Assembly (NCBI GenBank): GCA_019638025.1
Contig: JAHBUO010000005.1
Coordinates: forward strand, 17,917-81,916
Length of the DNA: 64,000 nucleotides
Direction of reading: 5' to 3'
From: Ignavibacteriaceae bacterium
GTDB lineage: Bacteria; Bacteroidota; Ignavibacteria; Ignavibacteriales; Ignavibacteriaceae
The position numbers and the translations under genes are program-made. Every line of letters starts with the position of its first letter. Within the stretch, counting starts at the first letter, position 1. Under the pieces are notes generated by a model that was given only the letters and a program-made list of their open reading frames with translations, made no database searches and had not been told where the DNA came from. Positions 26,125 through 36,321 of this stretch are shown here, piece by piece.

Positions 26125-29100
26125 TTATAATTTTCTCGCGACTACAATTGCGGTCTTGAGTGTTTCAATAACATTATTATCTATACCAACAGCTTCAAGA
26201 AGCACAATATAAATTCCAATTCTCAATGGATTTCCGCCATCATCTCTTCCGTCAAATACGATGGACCCTTTATTTCCAGACGGCAAATTGTTTGCAAGAT
26301 TCCGTACTAATCTTCCTTTATTATCAAAAACTTTTACTCTTACTTGAGCAATCGACTGAGTTAAATTGTAGTTGATAATTGTAAAATCTTCATAGCCATC
26401 ATTATCGGGAGAAAACGGATTAGGCTCAATAGAGATACTTTTAGATTTCTGTGAATTGTCCGCAAAAATACTATTAGTCTTACCCGGAGTTGCTCCATCA
26501 CTATGTACCGAAGTACTCCAATTTGAACTTAGATGAGAAGCTACTTGGGGATTTATTCTTTCTAATGACTTATTCCTGGTTGTTGTTATTTGTTTGTTAT
26601 GCCAAGAATCGGAATAAAAAACTGAATCTATAATATTTCCTCTTAAATCCTTAAGTAAAATTAGTTCGCCCGAATTTACCAACCCAAGATTAGACACACT
26701 CAAAACAGTTTTATATAGATGATTAACAAGATTAGAATATTTTTGAAGACTAATGGAATCCGCCAATAATACAAACAACTCACCCGGAGGTATCATCAAT
26801 GATGTATCACTTAATTTATAAAAATTTCTTTTCTCATCCTCTATCCGCCAACCACCAATATTTATAGTATCATTACTTGAATTATAGAACTCTATGAATT
26901 CATTATTGTCGATATCCGACTCATACATAATTTCATTAATTATTATTTGATTCCGCGAATAAGACGGAGCATTCTCAACTGAGTTACTCTGCCCGGGTGT
27001 TGCTCGATAGAGTGATGTTGCCCAATTTGTGCTGTCGTTAGATATTCCACTTAAGTTTATTCTTTCGAGTGAAAAACCATTTCTACCACCCCATGATGAT
27101 TTATAAGATACTGAATCAATTATTGCATTTCTAAAATCATAAATCAAGACTCCATCAGAGGTGCTGCTAAGTGTTCCAAAAAGTGTTTTGATTTGCTGAA
27201 TATATATTCCGGGATAAAAAGAACTTAAAGTTGTATCCCGCGCCAAGACAACTCGCTGCTGTGGAGACAAAAAATAGTCACTTGAAGTAATAAATACCTT
27301 AGTTGGAGTAGTGAGTAGATCACTGACCGACCAGTTTTTTAAGTTAATTGTATCTGATGACACATTAACAATTTCAATCCACTCAGGTTCATTATTCTTA
27401 GGATCATACATTATCTCCGAAATTAAAATAGTTTTTGAGGCATATCCGGGCTCAACAAATCGTTGAATAATGTTGTTAAATGGATCATTATCATCAACAC
27501 TTATTATTTCAACAGTAACTTTAGTTCGAGCTTGAAGACTCGGGATAGTTCTTCTTGCAGCTATTTGTGATGAGTCAAAAGAATTAATCCCTAAAACAAC
27601 TAGTGAATCAAGAACAAAAACTTCAGCATTTAAAGAATCAACTTGAGTTTTGTAGACTAAACTGAATGGAGAAGATGTCTGACTTCCTAAGTTCTTAACT
27701 GTTACTGAAATAGTAACTTCATCTCCAAGCTTTGGGTATTGAGGAGTAAAATGAACATTCGAAAAAGTTAAATCAATATCTTTTTGAGAAATACTATTTA
27801 TTCTCCCCGGTGTGCTTTGCTCGATATCTTTTGAAGTTCCCCAATTTGACTGAATTGTTGGGGAACCGACTGAAGATATTCTTTCGAGAGAAAATCCACT
27901 TGTTCCTCCCCAGGTGCTTGAATAAAGGAGAGAATCGATTACTGCTCCCCTTTCGTCATATAGAATAACTCCATCTGAATCATTATTTAAATTTGGTAAG
28001 CTAACTCGTACCAATTTTGAGGGGATTGCTCTATGATAATTAAATATAGTCGAATCCCTTGTAATCACTAAGAACTCACCACTATTAATAATAACCGAAT
28101 CACGTATGAATACTTCCACCGGAGTTGTTAAAATATCAGAAATTGCCCAATCCTTTAATAGGATATTGTCAGTGCCCGGATTAAATAACTCAACCCACTC
28201 AGGTTCTCCGCCGGTTGGAACATACATAATCTCATTTATTACAATTGAATTCCTTGGATACCCTGAAGTTAGAGTATATACAATTGAATTGTTAGTTATA
28301 TCTTCATCTATTTGATTAAAAGCATTAACTATAAACTGTTGCTTCGAATTTAAATTCATGATTGGGTATTCAATTTTTACCAAAACTGAATCGTTAATAT
28401 TCAAATTGTATATTGAAGACTCATAAATTTTATTGGTCGAAGTTGAGTCGAAATCATTGTCTTCATAAAGTTGAATTATGAAACTTAAATTTTCATTGCC
28501 AATATTTTTTACATTCGCATACAACCAAACATTATCACCAGTAATGGGATAATATGGTTCAGAAAAGACTTGTGTAAGTTGAACATCATATTGTTTTCTT
28601 GTTACTGAATTTATTTTCCCCGGTGTTGCTTTAGCAGTAGAATTGTTAGTTTTCCAATTACTCGAATCTGTTGAGGATATCTCAGTGCTAATTCTTTCTA
28701 AAGATTTTCCTCCTGATGCTCCCCCCCAGTTTGAGTGATATCTGAGTGAATCAATCGCTCTATTAAGGGAATCTAAAATCACTACTTTATCAAAGTCATT
28801 ATTCAATGTTGGGAATGTCGCTTTAATAATTTTTGAACTAACATTATAATATTGAAGAATAGAACTGTCTCTTGTGAATACAATATATTCTGAAGGATTA
28901 ACAAAAATGGAATTAACATTTACAGTAAGTGTGTCATTCGAATCAGCTATTTTATAATTTTTTAAGTCAATAGATTTAGAACTCCTATTGAATAATTCAA
29001 TCCATTCGGGTTCCCCGGTTGCTGGAGCATACATGATTTCATTTATTACAAGGTCATTTCTCAATTCATTAATCACAACTTTTTGCAATGAAGTGAAGGC

Positions 29101-30795
29101 TATATTATTGAGTGTATCTTCATCAGCTAAGAGACTAACTTTAACAATAAAGCGATTAAGACCGATAGTGAATTGTGTCACAGCAAAGCTAAAATTTGTA
29201 GAATCTTTACTCAATAAATCATTTCCGCTCACTTCCGAAATTAATTCTGAAATTGCAGCAATCGAATCTTGATTAACATCAGCAAAGAGTTGAACTTTAT
29301 ACTCGGTTGAAATTTGCTCACCTAAATTTTTAACCCAAACTAAAAGATTAGCTGTTTCGTTTTCAGTCACATATTTTTTATCGAATAAAAGATTGGAAAT
29401 TGACAAATCGAAATTCTTAGGTGATACTGAGTTTTTACGTCCGGGTGTTCCTTTAGTAATTCCTGCAGAAGTTTTCCAATTTGATTGAAGCAAAGAATTG
29501 GAGTCGACATAAATTCTTTCCAGTGACCTTCCTGAACTTCCACCCCAGCTTGAAAAATAATAGACTGAATCAATCACAAAACCATTTGAATCTTTAATTA
29601 CAACTGCATCATCAGTATTGTTGAGAGCGGGGAAGCTTATAATAACAAGCTTTGATGAGACATTATAAAAATTAGAAATTGAACTATTATTTGAGATGAC
29701 TAAAAACGAATCGGGCTCTAAAAACAAATCAGTATTCGAGATGGTAGCTTGACTTGTTGTATTGTCTTTTATCTTCCAATTTTTAAGATTTATAGTTGAT
29801 GTCGATTTATTCAATAATTCAACCCATTCAGGTTCACCGGTCGATGGGGCATACATGATTTCATTTATTACGATATCATTATAGAGAGCAGAAGGTGTTA
29901 GTGCATTACCAATTACCGAAAGTGTGTTATTTGCTAAATTTTCATCAGCGATATATTCTGCACTTACAAAAAACCTATAAACCCCTGCAGAAGTTGTTAC
30001 AAACTGATTGACTAAAAGAATAGTATCACCTGAGAGTAAACTATTAATTTCTTGTTGATTAACCATTTCATTAGGTTCAGGTAAGTTGTTATTGTTAGAA
30101 TCAAAAAAGAATTTCACACTAATATTGTACGCTGTTGAGCTACCTAAATTTTTTAATGTTGCACTCATAAGGAAAGCATTGCCAACCACAATTTGATTCG
30201 ACTGTAAATTAAAAGTTGTAACGGCTATATCATATTCAAGAGGAGTTACACTGTTTCTATAACCTGGCGTCCCATTATTGATAAGTGAGTTTCCCCAATT
30301 TGATGATGTAGTATCTTTACTCATTAATACTTTTTCATCAGAGATTCCTGTCCCATTGTTTGCAGTATAAATCTTAATTTCAAGAGTATCATTGTTAGGA
30401 CGTGATAATGCTAATGGCCTATCTGTAGTATTTGCCATTCCAGTAGTTCCAAACGAATTATCTGAAATTTTTAGAATTAAAGCATTAGCCGGAATTATTG
30501 AATTGTAAATCCCACTTGTAAAATCGTAATCACCTTCAAGAACTATAGCATACGATTTAGGAGGAAGGATAGTTCCAAATCCGGCTGAGATAATAACATC
30601 TGCATTTGATGTATAATACTTAAACTTATATCCATTTAAATCAATTGATTCAGTTTCGCTTAAATTATATAACTCCACATACTCAGTATTTGAGCCGTTA
30701 GGGTTAAACATAATTTCTGAAATTATTAAAGAGGTATCAGTTTGAGCTATTATTCCATTAGCCACAATCATTAAAAGTAAAATTAACTTTTTCAT
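26125..30795 (-). CDS. Giant secreted surface protein: six lamin-tail domains, four CARDB modules and a FlgD-Ig tail
   Basis: A 1556-residue exported protein. After a signal peptide (to about 18; ILLLMIVANGIIAQ) come lamin-tail domains (LTD) starting near 20, 305, 580, 850, 1120 and 1285, each opening with IxEIMYxPxxxEPEWIEL-type sequence and most closing with WGGxxGxSLERI. CARDB/APHP-type modules (TVKNLGSQTSS, YDIAVTTFNL and similar) follow LTD 1, 2, 3 and 4. The C-terminus is a FlgD-type Ig domain (PNPFSPDNDGYEDF ... GIYIVLLEA), used as an export/attachment tail in FCB bacteria. A role in surface adhesion or matrix is inferred. The SD is formed by the end of the SDR gene (AAGGAT). DNA repeats of about 815 bp mark internal duplication. 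Confidence 0.9.
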   Translation of the reverse strand: MKKLILLLMIVANGIIAQTDTSLIISEIMFNPNGSNTEYVELYNLSETESIDLNGYKFKYYTSNADVIISAGFGTILPPKSYAIVLEGDYDFTSGIYNSIIPANALILKISDNSFGTTGMANTTDRPLALSRPNNDTLEIKIYTANNGTGISDEKVLMSKDTTSSNWGNSLINNGTPGYRNSVTPLEYDIAVTTFNLQSNQIVVGNAFLMSATLKNLGSSTAYNISVKFFFDSNNNNLPEPNEMVNQQEINSLLSGDTILLVNQFVTTSAGVYRFFVSAEYIADENLANNTLSVIGNALTPSALYNDIVINEIMYAPSTGEPEWVELLNKSTSTINLKNWKIKDNTTSQATISNTDLFLEPDSFLVISNNSSISNFYNVSSKLVIISFPALNNTDDAVVIKDSNGFVIDSVYYFSSWGGSSGRSLERIYVDSNSLLQSNWKTSAGITKGTPGRKNSVSPKNFDLSISNLLFDKKYVTENETANLLVWVKNLGEQISTEYKVQLFADVNQDSIAAISELISEVSGNDLLSKDSTNFSFAVTQFTIGLNRFIVKVSLLADEDTLNNIAFTSLQKVVINELRNDLVINEIMYAPATGEPEWIELFNRSSKSIDLKNYKIADSNDTLTVNVNSIFVNPSEYIVFTRDSSILQYYNVSSKIIKATFPTLNNDFDKVVILDSLNRAIDSLRYHSNWGGASGGKSLERISTEISSTDSSNWKTNNSTAKATPGKINSVTRKQYDVQLTQVFSEPYYPITGDNVWLYANVKNIGNENLSFIIQLYEDNDFDSTSTNKIYESSIYNLNINDSVLVKIEYPIMNLNSKQQFIVNAFNQIDEDITNNSIVYTLTSGYPRNSIVINEIMYVPTGGEPEWVELFNPGTDNILLKDWAISDILTTPVEVFIRDSVIINSGEFLVITRDSTIFNYHRAIPSKLVRVSLPNLNNDSDGVILYDERGAVIDSLLYSSTWGGTSGFSLERISSVGSPTIQSNWGTSKDIEQSTPGRINSISQKDIDLTFSNVHFTPQYPKLGDEVTISVTVKNLGSQTSSPFSLVYKTQVDSLNAEVFVLDSLVVLGINSFDSSQIAARRTIPSLQARTKVTVEIISVDDNDPFNNIIQRFVEPGYASKTILISEIMYDPKNNEPEWIEIVNVSSDTINLKNWSVSDLLTTPTKVFITSSDYFLSPQQRVVLARDTTLSSFYPGIYIQQIKTLFGTLSSTSDGVLIYDFRNAIIDSVSYKSSWGGRNGFSLERINLSGISNDSTNWATSLYRATPGQSNSVENAPSYSRNQIIINEIMYESDIDNNEFIEFYNSSNDTINIGGWRIEDEKRNFYKLSDTSLMIPPGELFVLLADSISLQKYSNLVNHLYKTVLSVSNLGLVNSGELILLKDLRGNIIDSVFYSDSWHNKQITTTRNKSLERINPQVASHLSSNWSTSVHSDGATPGKTNSIFADNSQKSKSISIEPNPFSPDNDGYEDFTIINYNLTQSIAQVRVKVFDNKGRLVRNLANNLPSGNKGSIVFDGRDDGGNPLRIGIYIVLLEAVGIDNNVIETLKTAIVVARKL
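27374..29871. repeat. Periodic coding repeats in the lamin-tail gene
   Basis: Four similar segments of about 55 bp begin near 27374, 28189, 28997 and 29819 (spacing 808-821 bp); on the minus strand each encodes the EIMYxPxxxEPEWIELxN core of an LTD. The period equals one LTD plus one CARDB module, pointing to expansion by duplication. Copies have diverged, with the 27374 copy the most distant of the four. Confidence 0.8.
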
Positions 30796-30801
30796 ACTTA
30801 T

Positions 30802-31569
30802 CTAATCCTTGTTACCAACAATTCTTAATTGATTTCTAGAAATAAACTCAAAAAGAAAATTCGGAATAATTTTGAGAAATTTAACCGCAAGAACAATGGG
30901 CATCGGGAATTGAATTATTCTTTTCTCTTGAATTAACCCATTAATAATAATATCTGCAGCCTCATCAACTTCCATTAACAATGGCATTTTAAATTCATTT
31001 TTATCGGTCATTGGTGTTTTAACAAATCCCGGTTTAATTGTGACGACTTTTATTCCATATGGAATAAGTTCAGCGCGCAAACTTTCGAGATATGCTGTCA
31101 ATGCAGCTTTTGATGCACAATAAAAACCACTTTTCACAAACCCTCGAGCGTCTGCTAAAGATGAGACACCTGCAATAATCCCCTTTTTTTGTCTAAGAAA
31201 AATAGGTAGCAGTTGCTCAACACAAAAAATTACACCTAAATAATTTGTATCCATTGTGATTTTTGCCTTTTCTGAGCTGTAATCTTCAATACTATTTCTG
31301 TAACTAACTCCGGAATTTAGAATTGCTAAATCAATTTCATTATGTTTTGAGACAATCGAACTAAAGACCTCTTTAACTTCATCAATTTTTGTAACATCAC
31401 ATTTATAAATATCAACATTGTCTCCGCTACATGACTCTTTTTTAATTTCTGATAATAAGTCAATGTTGCGTGCGAGTAGAATTAGTTTATTATTTTTTGC
31501 CAATTTGATAGCTAATGCTTTGCCTATCCCTGTCGAGGCACCGGTTATGAGTATAGTTTTATTCTTCAA
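30802..31569 (-). CDS. Short-chain dehydrogenase/reductase
   Basis: A 255-residue classical SDR with cofactor motif TGASTGIG (9-16), LNSGVSY in place of the usual NAG, Ser136 or Ser137 in GVSSLAD, and the catalytic Tyr150/Lys154 (YCASK). The C-terminus is hydrophobic (IVLAVKFLKIIPNFLFEF), suggesting membrane association, as in the DltE/YdaD-like SDRs. The substrate is unknown. It is the first gene of the operon leading to the lamin-tail protein, 6 nt before its start. Confidence 0.88.
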   Translation of the reverse strand: MKNKTILITGASTGIGKALAIKLAKNNKLILLARNIDLLSEIKKESCSGDNVDIYKCDVTKIDEVKEVFSSIVSKHNEIDLAILNSGVSYRNSIEDYSSEKAKITMDTNYLGVIFCVEQLLPIFLRQKKGIIAGVSSLADARGFVKSGFYCASKAALTAYLESLRAELIPYGIKVVTIKPGFVKTPMTDKNEFKMPLLMEVDEAADIIINGLIQEKRIIQFPMPIVLAVKFLKIIPNFLFEFISRNQLRIVGNKD

Positions 31570-31682
31570 TTAATTAACCTCAGATACTTTAACATAATTA
31601 GGAGTAAATTTAATAAAAATAATCTTCACTATTCAGATTCAAAGCACTGAACATAAATTAGCCCATTAAATCACTATTATCC

Positions 31683-31713
31683 TTTACTGATGAATCTGAA
31701 ATTATTATCTTTG
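31683..31713 (+). promoter_or_regulatory. Promoter of the DUF3109-rpoN operon (TATCTTTG -7)
   Basis: An exact TATCTTTG at 31706-31713, with TTTA at 31683-31686 as -33, 19 bp apart. The predicted start near 31720 leaves a leader of only about 10 nt before the ATG at 31730, and no SD is visible. Confidence 0.55.
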
Positions 31714-31729
31714 TACAAAAATTATTCCA

Positions 31730-32299
31730 ATGTTTTCAAACAATTTTATAAAAATTGACGATGTCTTAGTGAATACTGAAATAACTAAGACAAAATTCAC
31801 TTGCGATTTAGAGAAGTGCAAGGGTGCTTGCTGCACATTAGAGAGCGATTATGGAGCTCCTCTTCTGAAAGAAGAAATTCCTCTAATGGTTGAAGCATAT
31901 CCTCATGCAAAAACTTATTTATCAGAAGTTAGTATTTCAAAAATTGAATCCGAAGGTTTTTACGATACTCACGAAAGTGAATTCTTAACCAAAAGTATTG
32001 ACAAAAAAGATTGTGTTTTTGTTTATTATGATAACGACATTGCAAAATGCAGTTTTGAGAAAGCATACTTTGAGGGAAAATCAAATTTTAGAAAACCAAT
32101 ATCATGTCATTTGTTTCCGATAAGGATTTCAGACTTTGGTGGTGAAGTTCTTCGATACGAGAAATTTGATGAGTGCAAGCCTGCATTGGCAAATGGAGAA
32201 AAATCAAACATGACTATCGTTGAACTCTGTGATGATGCACTTATCAGAAAATATGGAAGTGATTGGGTAAATTTACTTAAAGCAAATATGGAACGTTAA
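31730..32299 (+). CDS. DUF3109 family cysteine-rich protein
   Basis: A 189-residue protein with the DUF3109 cysteine pattern: CDLEKCKGACC near the N-terminus, then CVFV, AKCSF, SCHLFPIRI and DECKPA. This matches the YkgJ-like class thought to chelate zinc or iron. The function is unknown. In FCB genomes it is a frequent neighbour of rpoN or tRNA-synthesis genes (general impression, not verified). The rpoN start codon follows its stop by one base, so translation is likely coupled. Confidence 0.88.
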   Translation: MFSNNFIKIDDVLVNTEITKTKFTCDLEKCKGACCTLESDYGAPLLKEEIPLMVEAYPHAKTYLSEVSISKIESEGFYDTHESEFLTKSIDKKDCVFVYYDNDIAKCSFEKAYFEGKSNFRKPISCHLFPIRISDFGGEVLRYEKFDECKPALANGEKSNMTIVELCDDALIRKYGSDWVNLLKANMER

Positions 32300-32300
32300 T

Positions 32301-33794
32301 ATGTTATCCTTGACTCAAAAATTATCGCAACAGCAGAAACTTTCACCGCAGCAAATTCAATATCAAAAGTTGCTTCAGTTGAATACAATTGCTTTAGAGC
32401 AAAGGATTAAAACTGAGCTTGAACTAAATCCGATTTTGGAAGAAGACCTTGAGTTAAATCAAGAGCTTGAGGAAAAAGAAATTGATGATTCAATTGATTC
32501 TGATGATTTTGATTCCGAAACAGAAAAAGATAATGACGATGAAGAAAATTTCAATGATGAAGATAATGAATTCGGTATAGAGGATTATCTAAACGATGAT
32601 GAGTATTTTGATGACATCTCATATCTAAATAGAAATCAGAATGAAGAAGAAAAAATCCAACCCATTGCTCCACAAAGAGAAACATTAAACGAGCATCTCT
32701 TGAATCAGCTTTATCTTCTTAATCTTGAAGAAAAGTTTGTCATTTTAGGTGAAGAGATAATAGGAAATCTGGATGAAGATGGTTATTTAAAACAAACTAT
32801 TGCAAATATTGTTGATGAACTTAAAAGTTTTCATCATATTGATATTTCGAATGAAGAAGCTGAAAATCTACTAAAAGAAATTCAACTTTTTGAACCAATC
32901 GGAATTGCTTCTCGAGACTTGCGCGAGTGTCTACTGGTCCAAATTCAACATTCATCTTTCGATCCATACTACTCCTACTTAGCCGAAGTGATGCTTAGAG
33001 ATTACTTTGATGTCTTTGTTCAAAAGAGATATGACATTTTGATGAGTAAAATGAGTTTAACTCAAGATACTCTCCGTTCGGTATTAGAACTGATTCAACG
33101 CCTCAATCCAAAACCGGGAGATGGAAATCTCGAAGCAGTTGAGATGAATCAAATTACCCCCGATTTTATTCTCGAAAAACATGAAGATAATTTCATCATT
33201 ACACTCAACGACAGAAGTCTTCCTTCAATTACCATTAACAGAACTTACCTGGAAATGTTGGATGAGAATAAAGGGAAGAAAAAAATTGAACCTCGTGAAA
33301 AAACCACATATAAATTTCTTCGAGAAAAATTTGAATCTGCGAAATGGTTCATAGCCTGTATCGAACAACGAAGAGAAACTTTAATGAAAGTTATGCGTGC
33401 AATTCTCGAAAAGCAGTATGAGTTTTTTGAAAAAGGTCCTAAGTGGCTTAAACCTATGATTTATAAAGATGTCGCTGATGAGATTCAAATGGATATCTCA
33501 ACTATAAGTAGAGTAGTGAACGGAAAATTTGTTCAATCCCCAATGGGTATTCATGAGTTAAAGTACTTTTTCAGTGAAGGTCTGGCCACAGATTCAGGTG
33601 AAGAAGTATCGAACAAACACATAAAGGAAAGAATTAGAGAGATTATTGAATCTGAAAATAAAAAGTCACCATATAGTGATGACCGACTTGCAGAAATTTT
33701 AAATGAAGAAGGAATTCATATTGCACGAAGAACGGTAGCAAAGTACAGAGAACAACTAAGACTACCGGTTGCTCGTTTGCGTAAAACTTTATGA
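32301..33794 (+). CDS. rpoN: RNA polymerase sigma-54 factor
   Basis: A 497-residue alternative sigma factor that needs an AAA+ activator such as the response regulator at the start of this window. Region I is the Gln/Leu-rich start (LTQKLSQQQKLSPQQIQYQ), region II is a strongly acidic stretch (about 45-110), and region III ends with the HTH (DVADEIQMDISTISRVVNGK) and the RpoN box ARRTVAKYRE at about 475-484, near the terminus as in all RpoN. It starts 1 nt after DUF3109 and overlaps the next gene by 4 nt (ATGA), which also shows TGA acting as a normal stop here. Confidence 0.97.
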   Translation: MLSLTQKLSQQQKLSPQQIQYQKLLQLNTIALEQRIKTELELNPILEEDLELNQELEEKEIDDSIDSDDFDSETEKDNDDEENFNDEDNEFGIEDYLNDDEYFDDISYLNRNQNEEEKIQPIAPQRETLNEHLLNQLYLLNLEEKFVILGEEIIGNLDEDGYLKQTIANIVDELKSFHHIDISNEEAENLLKEIQLFEPIGIASRDLRECLLVQIQHSSFDPYYSYLAEVMLRDYFDVFVQKRYDILMSKMSLTQDTLRSVLELIQRLNPKPGDGNLEAVEMNQITPDFILEKHEDNFIITLNDRSLPSITINRTYLEMLDENKGKKKIEPREKTTYKFLREKFESAKWFIACIEQRRETLMKVMRAILEKQYEFFEKGPKWLKPMIYKDVADEIQMDISTISRVVNGKFVQSPMGIHELKYFFSEGLATDSGEEVSNKHIKERIREIIESENKKSPYSDDRLAEILNEEGIHIARRTVAKYREQLRLPVARLRKTL

Positions 33795-34420
33795 TTCTTT
33801 TCCTCGATATTTTTTTGATTGTACTTATGTTTTCTATTTTCGGAATTAGCCACTCTTTTTTAGCATCAGATTTTGTCAAAGTAAAAGTGAAAGAAAGCTT
33901 TCCTAACTTCCTCCCTTTCTATAGAATTAGTTACAATTTATCTTCGGTAATATTTTTCTACTTATTTATTCTGTTTTCTCCCAAACCCGATATTATCTTA
34001 TTTGATTTAGCCTATCCATTTGATTTAGTTATGGTGTTTCCTCAAATACTGAGTTTAGCCGGGTTAGTTTGGACACTGTTTCACATTGATGGGAAAGAGT
34101 TTTTAGGAATTAATCAGATAATTAAAAAACTAAAAAATCAGTATAATTACTCCTCGTTAGATGAAGAATCAAAATTAAGAATCTCAGGTCCATATAAATT
34201 TAGCAGACATCCAATTTATTTATTTTCAATTATTTTCATCCTCTTTAGACCAACTATGACTTTATTCTATGCAACTTCAGTTAGTTGTTTTATTATATAT
34301 TTTTTTATTGGTTCTATTTATGAGGAAAGAAAGCTCGTTGAAAAATTTGGGAACGAATATTCTGTATATCAGTCTAACGTCGGAAGAATTTTCCCTTCCA
34401 TTAAAAGTTTAATAAGGTAA
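33791..34420 (+). CDS. Membrane isoprenylcysteine-carboxyl-methyltransferase-like protein
   Basis: A 209-residue integral membrane protein of about five helices, with the ICMT/PEMT methyltransferase signature GPYKFSRHPIY ... EERKLVEKFGNEYSVYQSNVGRIFP at the C-terminal side. Bacterial relatives are SAM-dependent methyltransferases of lipids, or unknown. Its ATG overlaps the rpoN stop by 4 nt, and the PpiC gene follows after 3 nt, so it is tightly in the operon. The substrate is unknown. Confidence 0.82.
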   Translation: MILFLDIFLIVLMFSIFGISHSFLASDFVKVKVKESFPNFLPFYRISYNLSSVIFFYLFILFSPKPDIILFDLAYPFDLVMVFPQILSLAGLVWTLFHIDGKEFLGINQIIKKLKNQYNYSSLDEESKLRISGPYKFSRHPIYLFSIIFILFRPTMTLFYATSVSCFIIYFFIGSIYEERKLVEKFGNEYSVYQSNVGRIFPSIKSLIR

Positions 34421-34423
34421 GAA

Positions 34424-36268
34424 ATGATAAGTTTATTAAAATTAAAAGTGCTTATTCCGATTATTCTTCTTTCTAACTTTTTCACAAACACTCTACATGC
34501 ACAAGACGAAAAAGTTATTGCAACAGTGGGAACCAATAGGATTTTATTGGATGAATTCAAATTTCGCTTTGAATTGACACCGGGATTTAGTTCCTCAAAT
34601 AAAGAAGATGATATTGAAGGAAAACGAAATTTTCTATTTACACTTATAGCCGAATATTTATGGGCTGAAGAAGCAAAGGAACGCGGCTTTGATACCAGTT
34701 TAGTAATGCGATATACTTTTCCTGTGATTGCAAAAATGTATTTGAGAAATGAGTTATGGAAACGAGAGATTGAAAGTAAAGTTTCAGTTAAGGAAAGCGA
34801 AATTAAATCTGCCATTGAAAAAGAAAAGTTTACACTGAGACTTAATTTCATTCATTCAATTGATTCAACTGAGATATTCTCAATTTCTAACTTATTGAGA
34901 AAAGGTGCTGACTTTGACTCGCTGTTTTTATCTCGAGAAGAAGCTAAACTCCAGACAATTCCGTTAGAAGTTACTTTCGGTAAACTCGATGAGAATTTGG
35001 AAGATTTTTTATATTCACTAAATCGTAATATAACTTCAATACCTTATAAAAAAAGTGAGGGTTGGTTTATTTATTTACTGAGAGATAAAGTAGAGAATAT
35101 ATCTGATGGTAAAGATGTGAAGCAACGTATCAGCAATGTAAAATCCATTCTCACACAAAGAAAAACTGAGTTAGTTTATCAACAGTTTTACAAAAACTTT
35201 TTTGCTTCAAAAAGAGTGGAAACAAATGGAGATTTGTTCTGGAGTTTGTTCGACAAGATTCATTTAATTTATTCAAATATCAAAACTGATTCTTTGCAAT
35301 CAACTAAATCATATAAACTATCGATAAAAGATATTAAAGATATTGAAGCATCACTTGGTACTGATACATTAACGATGACATTCATGACGATTGAGGGAGA
35401 AAATATTAGTATTCAGGAATTTATACGAAATTTTGTTTTCGAGGGATTTTACTCTGAACCAACATCTGAGAATATTTTATCTGCAAAATTAAATCAACGA
35501 GTCAAAAACTTTATTGAACTTGAACTGCTTTCAAAAGAAGCTGAGCGAAGAGGTTTTCAAAATCTTCCTGAGGTAAAAAATGCTATAGACCGATGGAAAA
35601 ACTTTTATTTGGCTGAAGAGTTTCGCTATTCAATGGCAGACTCAATTCAATTAAAAAATAATGACCTCGAAGATTATTACTCATCTATTAAAAATGACTC
35701 CTTAATTCAAGTCAAAATTAATTTAGCCGAAATTTTAACCGATAGTCTTGAAGTTGTTGAGAAAGTTCTGAATGAACTTACCAAAGGTGAAGATTTTTCT
35801 GAGCTTGCTAAGAAATACTCCAAAGTAATTTGGAATCGTAATGATGGAGGTCAACTTGGGCTTCTCCCTGCTTCAGCTTTGGGAGAAAAAGGAAGAATTG
35901 CATTGCAGCTATCAGTTGGTGAAGTATATGGCCCATTAAAAACTGAGACTGGTTATTCCATTTTCAAACTTCTTGAAAAAAGTGAAAATGACATAGAGAG
36001 AAAATCATTTATCGATAATGTCAATCAATTAAAACAAGAAATGGCATACCGAAAAATTGAACAATTTCTTAAAGATAAAACAATCGAATATGCCCAAAAG
36101 TATAATGTGAAAGTTAATGATAACCTACTTTACAATACTCAAATGAAAAATCTTAAAATGTACATTATTCAATATATTGGTTTTGGTGGAAGACTTCCTG
36201 CGGTTCCATCAACATCACCATTTATTAAATGGTATGACGAATATTTAAAGCAATCTGAAATTCCATAA
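34424..36268 (+). CDS. Periplasmic PpiC/SurA-type peptidyl-prolyl isomerase (paralogue 1)
   Basis: A 614-residue exported foldase. A signal peptide ([17 protein letters not shown]) is followed by SurA-like N-terminal helices and two parvulin-type segments: a first, degenerate one at about 130-230 and a second at about 425-520 with the PpiC pattern ([30 protein letters not shown] ... [13 protein letters not shown] ... [19 protein letters not shown]). The C-terminus has the unusual signature [20 protein letters not shown], shared with the paralogue at 54831-56660. It probably assists outer-membrane protein folding. It is the last gene of the DUF3109-rpoN-ICMT operon, 53 nt before hslV. Confidence 0.88.
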   Translation: MISLLKLKVLIPIILLSNFFTNTLHAQDEKVIATVGTNRILLDEFKFRFELTPGFSSSNKEDDIEGKRNFLFTLIAEYLWAEEAKERGFDTSLVMRYTFPVIAKMYLRNELWKREIESKVSVKESEIKSAIEKEKFTLRLNFIHSIDSTEIFSISNLLRKGADFDSLFLSREEAKLQTIPLEVTFGKLDENLEDFLYSLNRNITSIPYKKSEGWFIYLLRDKVENISDGKDVKQRISNVKSILTQRKTELVYQQFYKNFFASKRVETNGDLFWSLFDKIHLIYSNIKTDSLQSTKSYKLSIKDIKDIEASLGTDTLTMTFMTIEGENISIQEFIRNFVFEGFYSEPTSENILSAKLNQRVKNFIELELLSKEAERRGFQNLPEVKNAIDRWKNFYLAEEFRYSMADSIQLKNNDLEDYYSSIKNDSLIQVKINLAEILTDSLEVVEKVLNELTKGEDFSELAKKYSKVIWNRNDGGQLGLLPASALGEKGRIALQLSVGEVYGPLKTETGYSIFKLLEKSENDIERKSFIDNVNQLKQEMAYRKIEQFLKDKTIEYAQKYNVKVNDNLLYNTQMKNLKMYIIQYIGFGGRLPAVPSTSPFIKWYDEYLKQSEIP

Positions 36269-36321
36269 AGTCAGAAATATCACTAACTTTCAGATTCAAA
36301 AAGCAAATTATAAGGGAAATT

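Noticed and set aside
27374..29871. Possible CRISPR or mobile repeat array
   Set aside because: Repeats are about 815 bp apart, diverged and lie in frame within one long gene encoding protein domains.
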